Made by a program: the position numbers and the translations under genes. A stretch of DNA of 64,000 nucleotides from Fundidesulfovibrio magnetotacticus (GTDB lineage Bacteria > Desulfobacterota > Desulfovibrionia > Desulfovibrionales > Desulfovibrionaceae): NCBI RefSeq assembly GCF_013019105.1, contig NZ_BLTE01000010.1, positions 124,001-188,000 on the forward strand, read 5' to 3'. Of this stretch, positions 1 to 7,641 are shown in pieces. Within the stretch, counting starts at the first letter, position 1, and the number at the start of each line of letters is the position of its first letter. Below the pieces are notes generated by a model. The model was not told the origin of the DNA. It saw only the letters and a list, made by a program, of their open reading frames with translations, and ran no database searches.

Positions 1-72
1 GGCCACGTCGGCGGCCAGGGCGTTGGCGGAGCACAGGAGCGCGCACAGGGCGCACAACACGCGAAGCGTCAT
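1..72 (-). CDS. Exported protein, 5' end only (possibly LolA)
   Basis: Only the first 24 codons lie in the window. They read as a classic signal peptide: Met-Thr-Leu-Arg, a Leu/Ala/Cys-rich hydrophobic core, then Ala-Leu-Ala-Ala-Asp, a good signal peptidase I site. A GAGAGG ribosome binding site precedes the ATG. The gene follows ftsK and an unknown gene on the same strand. In Desulfovibrio-type genomes the outer-membrane lipoprotein chaperone LolA often follows ftsK, so LolA is a reasonable guess. Nothing of the mature protein is visible, so this is context-based inference. Confidence 0.6.
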   Translation of the reverse strand, partial: MTLRVLCALCALLCSANALAADVA

Positions 73-81
73 GGGGACCTC

Positions 82-1119
82 TCAGAAACCGGTGTGCCGG
101 ATGGCCTGGAACACGGCCTCCACGTCGAGGACGGCGGCCAGTTCCGGCGTGAGGGTGTAGGGGACCACGTGGATGTCGTGGCGGAAGAGCACCTGGGTGA
201 AATAGGGGCCAAGGGGGCCGGGCACGGCCAGGCACTTGGCGGCGCGCAGGGTGTGGCGCGAGAGGATGAGCTCCCCGATGGCGCTCTCCAGGGCCGCGGG
301 GGCCAGGGAATCGCGCACCTGGAACACGGCCTGCACCGCGCCCTCGCCCGAGGCCAGCACGATGTCGCAGCCGGGGGCGGAGCCCAGCTTGCAGCGCAGC
401 TTGCGGGCGTCCACGAACTTCTGGAGCTGTTCGCGGAGGCTGCGGGCTACGGCCTCGCGCAGGGGCTGGGCCTGTGCGCCCTCCACGCAGGCGGAGGCCA
501 GGGCGCGCGGGCCGAAGGCGATCCGCGAGCCCGCATCGCCCAGGCCCAGCGCGTTCCAGCGCTCGTGGTCGTGAAGGGCCCCTGCCAGGCGGCGCAGGTG
601 GAAGCCCGCGTCGGGGCTCGCCGCGCTGCACAGGATGAAAGCCTTGAAGGAGCCCGCCCCGGGGCTATCCTGCTGTTGGCCGGATGCGCCCGGCGCGGAG
701 CCCGGCTCTTCCAGTTCGTGAACGGTGGGACCGTGGCCGTGCCGTTCCAGAAAGGCGGCCAGGGATTCTCCGTTGCCGCGCTCGCGCAGGCGGCAGGCCA
801 CCAGGGCGTCGCCGCCGAAGCGCACGAAGAAGCCCGCCTCCCGGGGATCGATGCCCCCGGCGCGGAAGCCGATCTCGGCGCAGGGGGTGAGCCGGGCCGG
901 GTACGCGGGGTCGCCCAAGCCCAGGAAAAGCGTCTCGCGAGCCTTGGTGGAGCGCCAGGCGGTCCACAGGCCCAGGCCGGGGTTCCACGCCACCTCCAGC
1001 CTGCGCCAGCCAGTGCCCACGCGCACCTGGGCGGTGAGGGGCACGCAGTCTTTCTTCAAGTGGGACTTGAACGATTCCAGGGCCGCGCGGGCCAAGTCGG
1101 AGTCGGTGAGGATGCGCAT
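82..1119 (-). CDS. Protein of unknown function downstream of ftsK
   Basis: A 345-residue soluble protein with no signal peptide or membrane segment. The ATG at 1119 is chosen because it lies 4 bases beyond the ftsK stop; a longer in-frame start would run into ftsK. I do not recognise the N-terminal half. The last ~90 residues (CDIVLASGEGAVQAVFQVRD, then a helix AIGELILSRHTLRAAK, then a short strand) resemble the end of a PD-(D/E)xK nuclease-like fold. The usual E-x-K is replaced by Q-V-R, so any such domain is probably inactive. It is likely co-transcribed with ftsK. Function unknown; the fold idea is weak inference. Confidence 0.8.
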   Translation of the reverse strand: MRILTDSDLARAALESFKSHLKKDCVPLTAQVRVGTGWRRLEVAWNPGLGLWTAWRSTKARETLFLGLGDPAYPARLTPCAEIGFRAGGIDPREAGFFVRFGGDALVACRLRERGNGESLAAFLERHGHGPTVHELEEPGSAPGASGQQQDSPGAGSFKAFILCSAASPDAGFHLRRLAGALHDHERWNALGLGDAGSRIAFGPRALASACVEGAQAQPLREAVARSLREQLQKFVDARKLRCKLGSAPGCDIVLASGEGAVQAVFQVRDSLAPAALESAIGELILSRHTLRAAKCLAVPGPLGPYFTQVLFRHDIHVVPYTLTPELAAVLDVEAVFQAIRHTGF

Positions 1120-1123
1120 GGGG

Positions 1124-3352
1124 TCATTCCCTGCCCTTGAGCACGACGCGCGGCTTGCTGCCGTCGGCCGGTCCCAGCAGGCCGTCGCGCTCCATCTGTT
1201 CGATGAATCGGGCCGCACGGTTGAAGCCGATGCGGAAGCGGCGCTGGATGAGCGAAATGGAGGCCTTGCCCTGCTCCATCACGAATTCCAGGGCTTGGGG
1301 ATAGACGGGGTCCGAGAGGGAGTCGCTGCCGTCGTCGCCGCCGCCTATGGCCACGCCCTCGGCCGAGGCCTCCTCCTTCCAGCTTGCCAGGTCCATGAGG
1401 TAGCTGGGGGCCTGGCGCTCCTTCCAGTATTGCACCACGCGGGCGCTCTCCTCGTCGGAGACGAAGGCCCCGTGCATACGCACCATCTTGGCCCCGCTGG
1501 GCTTGAAGAGCATGTCACCCTTGCCCAGCAGGTGCTCCGCGCCCACGGTGTCCAGGATGGTGCGCGCGTCGTGGCGGCTGGTCACCTGGAAGGCGATGCG
1601 CGTGGGGAAGTTGGCCTTGATGAGCCCGGTGACCACGTCCACGCTGGGGCGCTGTGTGGCCAGGATCAGGTGGATGCCCGCCGCGCGCGCCAACTGGGCC
1701 AGGCGCACGATGGAGATTTCCACCTCCTTGGCGGCGGTCATCATCAGGTCGGCCAGTTCGTCGATGATCAGCACCAGATAGGGCAGCGGGTCCACCACTT
1801 CCACGTCCGGGCCGGGGTTGGCGGCGAGCTTGGCGACCTTCTCGTTGAAGCCGTCGATGTTGCGCACGCCCATCTGGGCCATGGCTTCGTAGCGGCGGTC
1901 CATCTCGGCCACGCACCAGTCCAGCGCGGACTTGGCCAGGGCCATGTCCGTGACCACGGGGTGCACCAGATGGGGCAGGTCCTGGTACATGGCCAGCTCG
2001 ATGCGCTTGGGGTCGATGAGCAGGAGCTTCACCTCGTCGGGCTGGGCCTTGTAGAGGATGGAGAGCAGGATGCCGTTGATGCACACGCTCTTGCCCGAAC
2101 CCGTCGCGCCAGCCACCAGAAGATGGGGCATGCGCGCCAGATCGGCGGTGAAGGGCTTGCCCTGGATGTCCTTGCCCACGGAGAGCGTCAGGCGGGAGGG
2201 CTGGCCCGTGAAGGCCTCCGATTCCAGGATGTCGCGCAGGTAGACGGTCTGGCGTCGGGCGTTGGGTATTTCCACGCCCACGGTGTCGCGCCCGGGGATG
2301 GGGGCCTCGATGCGCACGGCCATGGCCTTCATGGCCAGGGCGATGTCGTTGGAGAGCCCGGCGATGCGGCTGACCTTCACGCCCGGCGCGGGCCTGATCT
2401 CGAACATGGTCACCACGGGGCCGGGCACCACGCGCACCACCTCGCCCTGGATGCCGAAGTCGGCCAGGCAGGTGACGAGGCTCGCGGCCTGGGCGCGCAG
2501 CACGTCGTCGCCGGGCCCCACGGCCTGGGCCGGGGGCTTGGAGAGGAGATCGAGCGAGGGCAGTCCGTCCGGACGCGGGGCGGGCGTGGGCGTCTTGCGC
2601 AAGAGCGGCCTGGCCTTGGGCCGGGCGGTGCGGGAGGCCTGCGCCTTGGGCGTGACCACCAGCTCCTCGTCGGGATCGTGGGCTTCATGGACCGCGGGCG
2701 CGGCTGCGTGGTCCTCGTCCTCGCGCTCCTCTTTTCCCGGGCCGAAGAGGAACCGCCGGACGGTCGGCCCGGCCACGTCCCATATACCGGCCAGGAAATC
2801 CTTCGCCTTGAGGAACATCTCCTGCCAGGAGACGCCCAGGAAGAGCTGCACGCTGGCCACGGCCAGGAAGGTGACGGCCAGATAGGTGCCCACCGGGCTC
2901 AAAAGCCTCGCGCCCAGGCCGTAGAGGGCGCTGCCGAACCAGCCCCCGCCCTTGACGTGGTTGATGGAGAGCCCCGGGCCGGGCCAGTCCGACCCCAGGG
3001 AGACGAGCACCACCAGGAAGATTCCGAAGAGCCCGGACCAGTGGGTGCGGGTGATGCCCATGAGCGGGAAGAGGCGCGCAAGCCCGGAATAGGCGGCCAG
3101 GGCGGGCAGGAACCAGCCGGCCAGCCCGAAGAGGTCCACCAGGAGCCCCGAGAGGTAGGCGCCGAGGAAGCCCGCCAGGTTGGCGATCTCGCGGCCCGCG
3201 ATGCGCGTCTGGTTGAGCGTGGGGTCCAGCGGGTGGTGGGTGGCCAGGGCGAGCCCCAGCAGGGCGGCCACGAACAGCCAGCAGACCCCGGCCAGTTCGG
3301 TCAGGATTTTTTTGCCTTCGGGCGAGGGGTCTTGCGTGGTTTGTTCTTCCAT
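1124..3352 (-). CDS. ftsK: DNA translocase FtsK/SpoIIIE
   Basis: Septum-anchored ATP-driven DNA pump that clears chromosome termini at division. The 742-residue protein has four N-terminal membrane segments (roughly residues 14-170), a charged/proline-rich linker (about 200-270) and a RecA-like motor. Walker A GATGSGKS is at 415-422; the Walker B segment LVLIIDELADLMM follows. The C-terminal gamma winged helix (IQRRFRIGFNRAARFIEQME) is the module that reads polarity sequences. Start ATG 3352 is preferred over an in-frame GTG at 3379 because the longer start lies inside a hairpin (3362-3393). It is the last recognisable gene of aroQ-efp-ftsK. Confidence 0.96.
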   Translation of the reverse strand: MEEQTTQDPSPEGKKILTELAGVCWLFVAALLGLALATHHPLDPTLNQTRIAGREIANLAGFLGAYLSGLLVDLFGLAGWFLPALAAYSGLARLFPLMGITRTHWSGLFGIFLVVLVSLGSDWPGPGLSINHVKGGGWFGSALYGLGARLLSPVGTYLAVTFLAVASVQLFLGVSWQEMFLKAKDFLAGIWDVAGPTVRRFLFGPGKEEREDEDHAAAPAVHEAHDPDEELVVTPKAQASRTARPKARPLLRKTPTPAPRPDGLPSLDLLSKPPAQAVGPGDDVLRAQAASLVTCLADFGIQGEVVRVVPGPVVTMFEIRPAPGVKVSRIAGLSNDIALAMKAMAVRIEAPIPGRDTVGVEIPNARRQTVYLRDILESEAFTGQPSRLTLSVGKDIQGKPFTADLARMPHLLVAGATGSGKSVCINGILLSILYKAQPDEVKLLLIDPKRIELAMYQDLPHLVHPVVTDMALAKSALDWCVAEMDRRYEAMAQMGVRNIDGFNEKVAKLAANPGPDVEVVDPLPYLVLIIDELADLMMTAAKEVEISIVRLAQLARAAGIHLILATQRPSVDVVTGLIKANFPTRIAFQVTSRHDARTILDTVGAEHLLGKGDMLFKPSGAKMVRMHGAFVSDEESARVVQYWKERQAPSYLMDLASWKEEASAEGVAIGGGDDGSDSLSDPVYPQALEFVMEQGKASISLIQRRFRIGFNRAARFIEQMERDGLLGPADGSKPRVVLKGRE

Positions 3353-3361
3353 GGGAGCGCC

Positions 3362-3393
3362 AAGGGCCGTGAAGCCCACGCTTCACGGCCCTT
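3362..3393 (-). terminator. Hairpin between efp and ftsK
   Basis: Perfect 13-bp inverted repeat (AAGGGCCGTGAAG, 6-base loop, CTTCACGGCCCTT) in the 66-base gap. There is no clear T tract on either strand, so it may attenuate or protect the message rather than end it. Its position argues for the shorter FtsK start. Confidence 0.55.
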
Positions 3394-3418
3394 CTAGTCT
3401 AATTCGCGCGCGAACGCA

Positions 3419-3976
3419 CTACACGCGGCCCAGGTATTCCCCGGAGCGGGTGTCCACCTTGATCTTCTCGCCCTCGTTGACGAAGAGCGGCACGTTGAGC
3501 GTGACGCCCGTGGAGAGCGTGGCGGGCTTGGTGGCGCCGCTCACGGTGTCGCCCTTCACGCCGGGCTCGGTGTGCGTCACTTCCAGCACCACTGAGGCGG
3601 GCAGGTCCAGGTCCAGGGCCTTGCCACGGTACATGAGCATGGTCAGCTCCATGCCGTCCACCAGGAAGCCGCCCTTCTGGCCCAGGGCGCTCTCCTCCAC
3701 GGAGAACTGCTCGTAGTTCTCCATGTCCATGAACACGAAGCCCGAGGAATCCTTGTAGAGGTACTGCATGGAGCGGGTTTCCATGTCGGGCTTCTCCATC
3801 TTCTCGCCGGAGCGGAAGGTGTTCTCCACCGTGCGCCCGTTGAGCATGTTGCGCAGCTTGGTGCGCACGAAGGCCCCGCCCTTGCCGGGCTTGACGTGCT
3901 GGAAGTCGACGATTTCGTAGGGAACGCCGTCCAGCTCGATCTTGAGGCCGCGGCGGAAATCGGTGGTGGAAAGCAT
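3419..3976 (-). CDS. efp: Translation elongation factor P
   Basis: EF-P enters the ribosomal E site and rescues stalling at polyproline. The 185-residue length and three beta-barrel layout are standard. The modified-residue loop reads VKPGKGGAF, so the tip residue is Lys32. That places it in the lysine-type EF-P group rather than the arginine (EarP) group. The ATG at 3976 follows an AAGGAG site at good spacing; an upstream in-frame extension overlaps aroQ and is not needed. The gene sits 16 bases after aroQ. No EpmA/EpmB genes are visible in the window. Confidence 0.97.
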   Translation of the reverse strand: MLSTTDFRRGLKIELDGVPYEIVDFQHVKPGKGGAFVRTKLRNMLNGRTVENTFRSGEKMEKPDMETRSMQYLYKDSSGFVFMDMENYEQFSVEESALGQKGGFLVDGMELTMLMYRGKALDLDLPASVVLEVTHTEPGVKGDTVSGATKPATLSTGVTLNVPLFVNEGEKIKVDTRSGEYLGRV

Positions 3977-3992
3977 CGTGTCTCCTTGGATG

Positions 3993-4460
3993 TCAGCTGT
4001 TCTTTTTGAGCCAGTGTTGCCACAAGGCGCAAACCGCGAGGGCATAGCTCATCATGCCGAAACCTGCAATCACCCCGATGCAGTTGCGGCCGATGAGGCT
4101 CTGCTGGCGCAGAGGCTGGTCGGTGCGCCCGAAGATGTTGGAAAGATGCACCTCCACGCTGGGCACGCCGATCCAGGCCAGGCAGTCGGCCAGGGCCAGG
4201 CTCGTGTGGGTGTAGGCCCCGGCGTTGAGGGCCAGGCCGTCCACGCCGTCCTTGCGGGCGGCCTCCAGGCGGTCGATGATCTGCCCCTCGCCGTTGCCCT
4301 GGTAGTGGGAAAGCTCGATGCGCGACGCCTTCTGGCCCAGCACGGATTCCACCATGCCCGGCAGCGCGTCCATGCCCAGTGATCCGTAGATCTCGGGCTC
4401 GCGCACGCCCAGGTTGCCCAGGTTCGGGCCGTTGACGACCAGTATCCGGCAGTTGGTCAT
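3993..4460 (-). CDS. aroQ: 3-dehydroquinate dehydratase, type II
   Basis: Third step of the shikimate pathway: 3-dehydroquinate to 3-dehydroshikimate. The 155-residue size fits the small dodecameric type II enzyme. Family motifs are present: NGPNLGNLG near the N terminus, the EIYG tyrosine, [10 protein letters not shown], and [10 protein letters not shown] carrying the catalytic histidine. Start ATG 4460 is preceded by AAGGTGGGG; longer in-frame versions add an unconserved leader. It is the first gene of aroQ-efp-ftsK and diverges from engB with about 75 bases between starts. Confidence 0.96.
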   Translation of the reverse strand: MTNCRILVVNGPNLGNLGVREPEIYGSLGMDALPGMVESVLGQKASRIELSHYQGNGEGQIIDRLEAARKDGVDGLALNAGAYTHTSLALADCLAWIGVPSVEVHLSNIFGRTDQPLRQQSLIGRNCIGVIAGFGMMSYALAVCALWQHWLKKNS

Positions 4461-4535
4461 GTTCCCCACCTTGCTTTCGCGTGCGATCGCTGTATGCTTG
4501 GCGCTCCAAAATCGTTCGTGACGGAATCCCGAACC

Positions 4536-5168
4536 ATGCGCAAGACGTTGCACCTAGAAAAGACCATCTACGGCCAGAACGACCTGACCGTGCCCGAGGC
4601 CCCGCAGATCGCCCTGGCCGGGCGCTCCAACGTGGGCAAGTCGAGCCTCCTGAACCGCCTTGCCGGGCGCAAGCAGCTGGCCAAGACCAGCTCCACACCC
4701 GGCAAGACCCAGTCCATCAACCTCTACCGGGTGGACCCCTCGGGCTACTACCTAGTGGACCTGCCCGGCTACGGCTACGCCCGGCGCTCCAAGGAGGAGC
4801 GCGCCCGCTGGGCCAAGCTCATCGAGAGATACCTCACCGGCAACGAACGCCTCCAGGGCGTGGCGGTGCTCATCGACTGCCGCCTGCCGCCCCAGCAGTC
4901 CGACCTGGACATGGTGGGATGGCTGCGCGCCGAGGGAGTGCCCGTGCTCGGCGTGCTCACCAAGGCCGACAAGTGCACCCAGCGCGACCGCCAGGCCCAG
5001 AAGGCCCGCTGGGCGGCGCTCCTGGGCGGACAGGCCCCGGTGCTCTTCTCCTCGGTGAGCGGCATGGGCTTCGAGGAACTCTGGCGTCTCTTCGACCAGG
5101 CCGTCGGCTTGGCCGATACCGAAAGCGCGGCCCCCGCGCAGCGCCAGGAGACTGCGCAAGACGCCTAG
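4536..5168 (+). CDS. engB: Ribosome biogenesis GTPase EngB/YsxC
   Basis: Essential-type GTPase for large-subunit ribosome assembly. The 210-residue protein shows G1 GRSNVGKS (29-36), the G2 threonine in STPGKTQS, G3 DLPGYGYA and G4 TKAD. The length fits the family. I chose ATG 4536 because family members begin just before the LxKTIYG-type segment; an in-frame ATG at 4494 would add 14 residues. Neither start has a strong ribosome binding site, so the start is the weak point. It is a single gene, convergent with etfA across a shared hairpin. Confidence 0.95.
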   Translation: MRKTLHLEKTIYGQNDLTVPEAPQIALAGRSNVGKSSLLNRLAGRKQLAKTSSTPGKTQSINLYRVDPSGYYLVDLPGYGYARRSKEERARWAKLIERYLTGNERLQGVAVLIDCRLPPQQSDLDMVGWLRAEGVPVLGVLTKADKCTQRDRQAQKARWAALLGGQAPVLFSSVSGMGFEELWRLFDQAVGLADTESAAPAQRQETAQDA

Positions 5169-5252
5169 CTCCCCTGCCCTGCCCCCACCGGACCCGGCGC
5201 GGCCCGAGCGGACCCGGAATACGCCCAGGCCCCCGCACCGCCCCGATCAAAT

Positions 5253-5285
5253 CCCGGCTCGCCGTCCGCAAGACGGCGGGCCGGG
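5253..5285. terminator. Bidirectional hairpin between engB and etfA
   Basis: A 14-bp stem with one G-T wobble (CCCGGCTCGCCGTC / GACGGCGGGCCGGG, loop CGCAA) lies between convergent genes. Short T stretches follow on both sides (ATTTG on minus, CGTTTCG on plus). It probably serves both transcripts. Confidence 0.6.
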
Positions 5286-5296
5286 CGCGTTTCGAT

Positions 5297-6319
5297 CTAC
5301 GGCATCAGCTCCAGCACCTTGCGCATCACCTCGAAGGCGTCGGCCACGTAAAGCACGTCGGCCTTGCCCTGGGCCCAGCCGCACGAGGCGTCCAGGTTCA
5401 CCGCGCGGCGCTCGCCGATGAAGCGCCAGCCCACGGTGTGGGGCTCCTCGCCGTGGCAGCACGTGGCCAGCCCCTTGGCGTGGCGCGGCGTGGCCCCGGT
5501 CTGCCCCACCTGGTGCATGTGCGTGAGGAAGCTCATCACCTGCTGGCCCTCGCCTGAGAGGTCCACCAGGGATTTGGACGTGCCCAGCGAGGCCTGCGCC
5601 TTGCCCAGGAACCCCAGGATAAGCTGCTCGGCCTCGGTGAGGTGCGCCTGGCCGTCGGCCTGCTTCTTGGTCCAGCCCGCGCCGGCCACGAAGAGCAGCG
5701 CCGCGTCGGGGCGGATGGTCTGCTCCTCGGCGGAGGGGCAGATCATGCCCGTCACCTTGGAGCGCACGCCGGCGGGAAGCTCCGGAGCGGCCGCAGCCAC
5801 CTGGGCCTTGCCGGGAGCGGCCTCGCAGGGCGCGAAGCACCCCGTGGAAAGGGCGACGAACCAAGGACGCGCGGGACGAGCGATCTCGGCGTACATGCGC
5901 TGGCGGTAGTACCAGCGGGTGGCCACGGGCTTGCCGTCCTGCACGGACAGGGCCGTGACGCCCGTGTCGCACACGCCGCCCAGGCGGGCGGCCACGCCGG
6001 GCAGCGCGCGGCTCACCCGCGAGGTGGCAGCGCCCACCGCCACCGTGGCCCCGGAGGCCTTGCACAGCGCGGCGAAGGCCGCCGCGTCGGTGGCGTAGCG
6101 CGGCTGGGCGTATTCGGCCCCGGCCACACCGTAGAATTCGGCGGCCCCGCATCCGGCCACGGAATCGGCCGCGGCCTGCACGTCCGCGCCCACCAGGCCC
6201 ACGCACAACGGCGCGCCCAGCTGGCCCGCGAGATCCCTGGCGGCCGTCAGGGCCTCCAGCGAAGCCTTGCCCAAAGAGCCGTCGCACTCGACGGGGGCGA
6301 TGAGAAGAACCTTGTCCAT
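5297..6319 (-). CDS. etfA: Electron transfer flavoprotein alpha subunit, divergent
   Basis: ETF carries electrons from acyl-CoA dehydrogenases to ETF-quinone oxidoreductase. The 340-residue protein has an ETF alpha N-terminal domain (MDKVLLIAPVECDGSLGKAS) and the family motif QVGQTG before the FAD domain. After that it departs from typical EtfA: the lysine after QTG is Ala, and the expected xGISGAIQHxxG segment is replaced by LATCCHGEEPHTVGWRF. The closing ADAFEVMRKVLELMP resembles the family C terminus. FAD binding may therefore differ. It is the last gene of the acd/ETF-QO/etfB/etfA cluster. The ATG is followed closely upstream by a GGAGGACATC ribosome binding region. Confidence 0.85.
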   Translation of the reverse strand: MDKVLLIAPVECDGSLGKASLEALTAARDLAGQLGAPLCVGLVGADVQAAADSVAGCGAAEFYGVAGAEYAQPRYATDAAAFAALCKASGATVAVGAATSRVSRALPGVAARLGGVCDTGVTALSVQDGKPVATRWYYRQRMYAEIARPARPWFVALSTGCFAPCEAAPGKAQVAAAAPELPAGVRSKVTGMICPSAEEQTIRPDAALLFVAGAGWTKKQADGQAHLTEAEQLILGFLGKAQASLGTSKSLVDLSGEGQQVMSFLTHMHQVGQTGATPRHAKGLATCCHGEEPHTVGWRFIGERRAVNLDASCGWAQGKADVLYVADAFEVMRKVLELMP

Positions 6320-6375
6320 GATGTCCTCCGGCGGTCCGGGCGTCCGGCCCGGGTTGCCAGTGTGGTCGTTGTCAG

Positions 6376-6545
6376 GCCTCCGGCGGCCAGAGAGGGCGCT
6401 GCCCTCTCTGGACTCGCCCGCCAGGGGGATGATCCCCCTGGACCCGCAATTGCTTCGCGTCGGTTCCCGGACCGCCCGGCGGTCCGGGAACCGGCGCGAA
6501 GCGGAAAGGGAGTCCAGAGGGCGTAGCCCTTTGGCCGCCGGAGGC
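6376..6545. repeat. Nested palindromic intergenic element, copy 1
   Basis: A 170-bp element in the etfB-etfA gap, bounded by a perfect 13-bp terminal inverted repeat (GCCTCCGGCGGCC / GGCCGCCGGAGGC). Inside are further hairpins: an AGAGAGGGC/GCCCTCTCT arm, CCAGGGGGA/TCCCCCTGG, and a long central hairpin starting GCTTCGCG and ending CGCGAAGC. A second copy lies at 7411-7604. It has no open reading frame and looks like a REP/MITE-type element forming a large branched RNA. Confidence 0.85.
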
Positions 6546-6575
6546 TTCTCTTACGTCAATGCCACCCGACCGCGA

Positions 6576-7382
6576 CTAGGCCTTGAGCCAGTCCACGATC
6601 TCCTTGGCGATCTCGTCCACGGGGGTGTCCTTCACCACGCGGGTCTCGCGCTTCTGGCTGGGCACCTGCACCGAGAGATATTCCGGGCCGCCCTCCACTT
6701 TCACGGGCTTGGCCTTCTGCAGGGCGGGCATCACCAGGCGCATATTCTGCATGCCCACCTGGGGGTTGTTGGGGGGCTCGGGGAGCTCGCCCGTAGCCCA
6801 GCCCACCACGGCGGGGGGGCCGTCCAGGGTCGATTCCTGGTAGCTGCCTCCCTCCACGCGCTCCAGCAGGCGCAGCGCGCCGCCGGACTGGACTTCCAGC
6901 TTGTCCACGCCCTGGAACTGCTCGAAGATGCCCAGCTTCTCGCCCACGATCTGCAGCGTGGCTCCGGCCCCGCGCGAGGCCGACATCCAGCCGCCGAACA
7001 CCAGCAGGCGGGACTTGTCCAGCCCGGGAATGGCCTCGATGGCCTCGGCCAGGGCGGTCCCCACGGCCTGGGCCTCCACGAAGCCGCCCGCCGGGCCGTC
7101 CAGCACCACCAGCTCGAAAGGCACCTTCTGGGCGATGGTCATCATCACCTGCTGGAGCTTGGCCTTGGGGCCCATGCTCACCAGCCAGACCTTGCTGCCC
7201 GGCGCGTTCTTGGCCAGGTTGGCGGCCTCGAACAGCGCATGCCCGGCCCAAGGGTCCAGGATGGCCGGAAGCATCAGCTCGTTTTTCAGGCCCCACCCGG
7301 CGGGCCCCTTCACGGGTTCGAGCGTCTGGAGCGGATCGGGCACGATGCCGCCGCAGACCACGATATGATAGCCAGCGCTCAT
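6576..7382 (-). CDS. etfB: Electron transfer flavoprotein beta subunit, divergent
   Basis: Partner of EtfA; the beta subunit normally binds AMP and docks the dehydrogenase. The 268-residue protein begins MSAGYHIVVCGGIVPDP, matching the family opening (conserved strand, then x-x-P-D). It has the alpha/beta core including AQAVGTALAEAIEAIPGLDKSRLLVFGG and a C-terminal tail ending AKEIVDWLKA. Start ATG 7382 follows AAGGAG. It is divergent from housekeeping EtfB but similar in length. It is flanked on both sides by copies of the palindromic element, so expression relative to its neighbours may be set by RNA structure. Confidence 0.87.
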   Translation of the reverse strand: MSAGYHIVVCGGIVPDPLQTLEPVKGPAGWGLKNELMLPAILDPWAGHALFEAANLAKNAPGSKVWLVSMGPKAKLQQVMMTIAQKVPFELVVLDGPAGGFVEAQAVGTALAEAIEAIPGLDKSRLLVFGGWMSASRGAGATLQIVGEKLGIFEQFQGVDKLEVQSGGALRLLERVEGGSYQESTLDGPPAVVGWATGELPEPPNNPQVGMQNMRLVMPALQKAKPVKVEGGPEYLSVQVPSQKRETRVVKDTPVDEIAKEIVDWLKA

Positions 7383-7410
7383 AGATTCTCCTTCAGGTCG
7401 TGTCTGGATG

Positions 7411-7604
7411 GCCTCCGGCGGCCGGGGCTTCGCCCCGGACCCCACCAGAGAGGGCGCCGCCCTCTCTGGACTCTCCCGCCAGGGGGATGATCCCCCTGGA
7501 CCCGCAATTGCTTCGCGTCGCGTGCCGGGCCGCGTGCGCGGCCCGGCACGCGACGCGAAGCGGAATGGGAGTCCAGAGGGCGTAGCCCTTTGGCCGCCGG
7601 AGGC
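7411..7604. repeat. Nested palindromic intergenic element, copy 2
   Basis: A 194-bp element in the gap between the ETF-QO-like gene and etfB, with the same 13-bp ends as copy 1 and long shared blocks. It has an extra GGGGCTTCGCCCC hairpin. Its central hairpin is a perfect 25-bp stem whose inner arm differs in sequence from copy 1 yet stays self-complementary. That preserved pairing suggests the folded form matters. Confidence 0.85.
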
Positions 7605-7641
7605 TTTCTTTACGTCGTTATCTCAAGCGTCACTTCAGCGT

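Noticed and set aside
3353-3379. Upstream GTG for ftsK
   Set aside because: It lies inside a 13-bp hairpin and adds residues outside the usual N terminus.
725-3397. Very long plus-strand open frame opposite ftsK (and similar ones opposite the ETF-QO, dehydrogenase, lon and RND genes)
   Set aside because: Antisense shadow caused by high GC at third positions; His/Gly/Arg-rich composition, no ribosome binding site, and a well-supported gene on the other strand.
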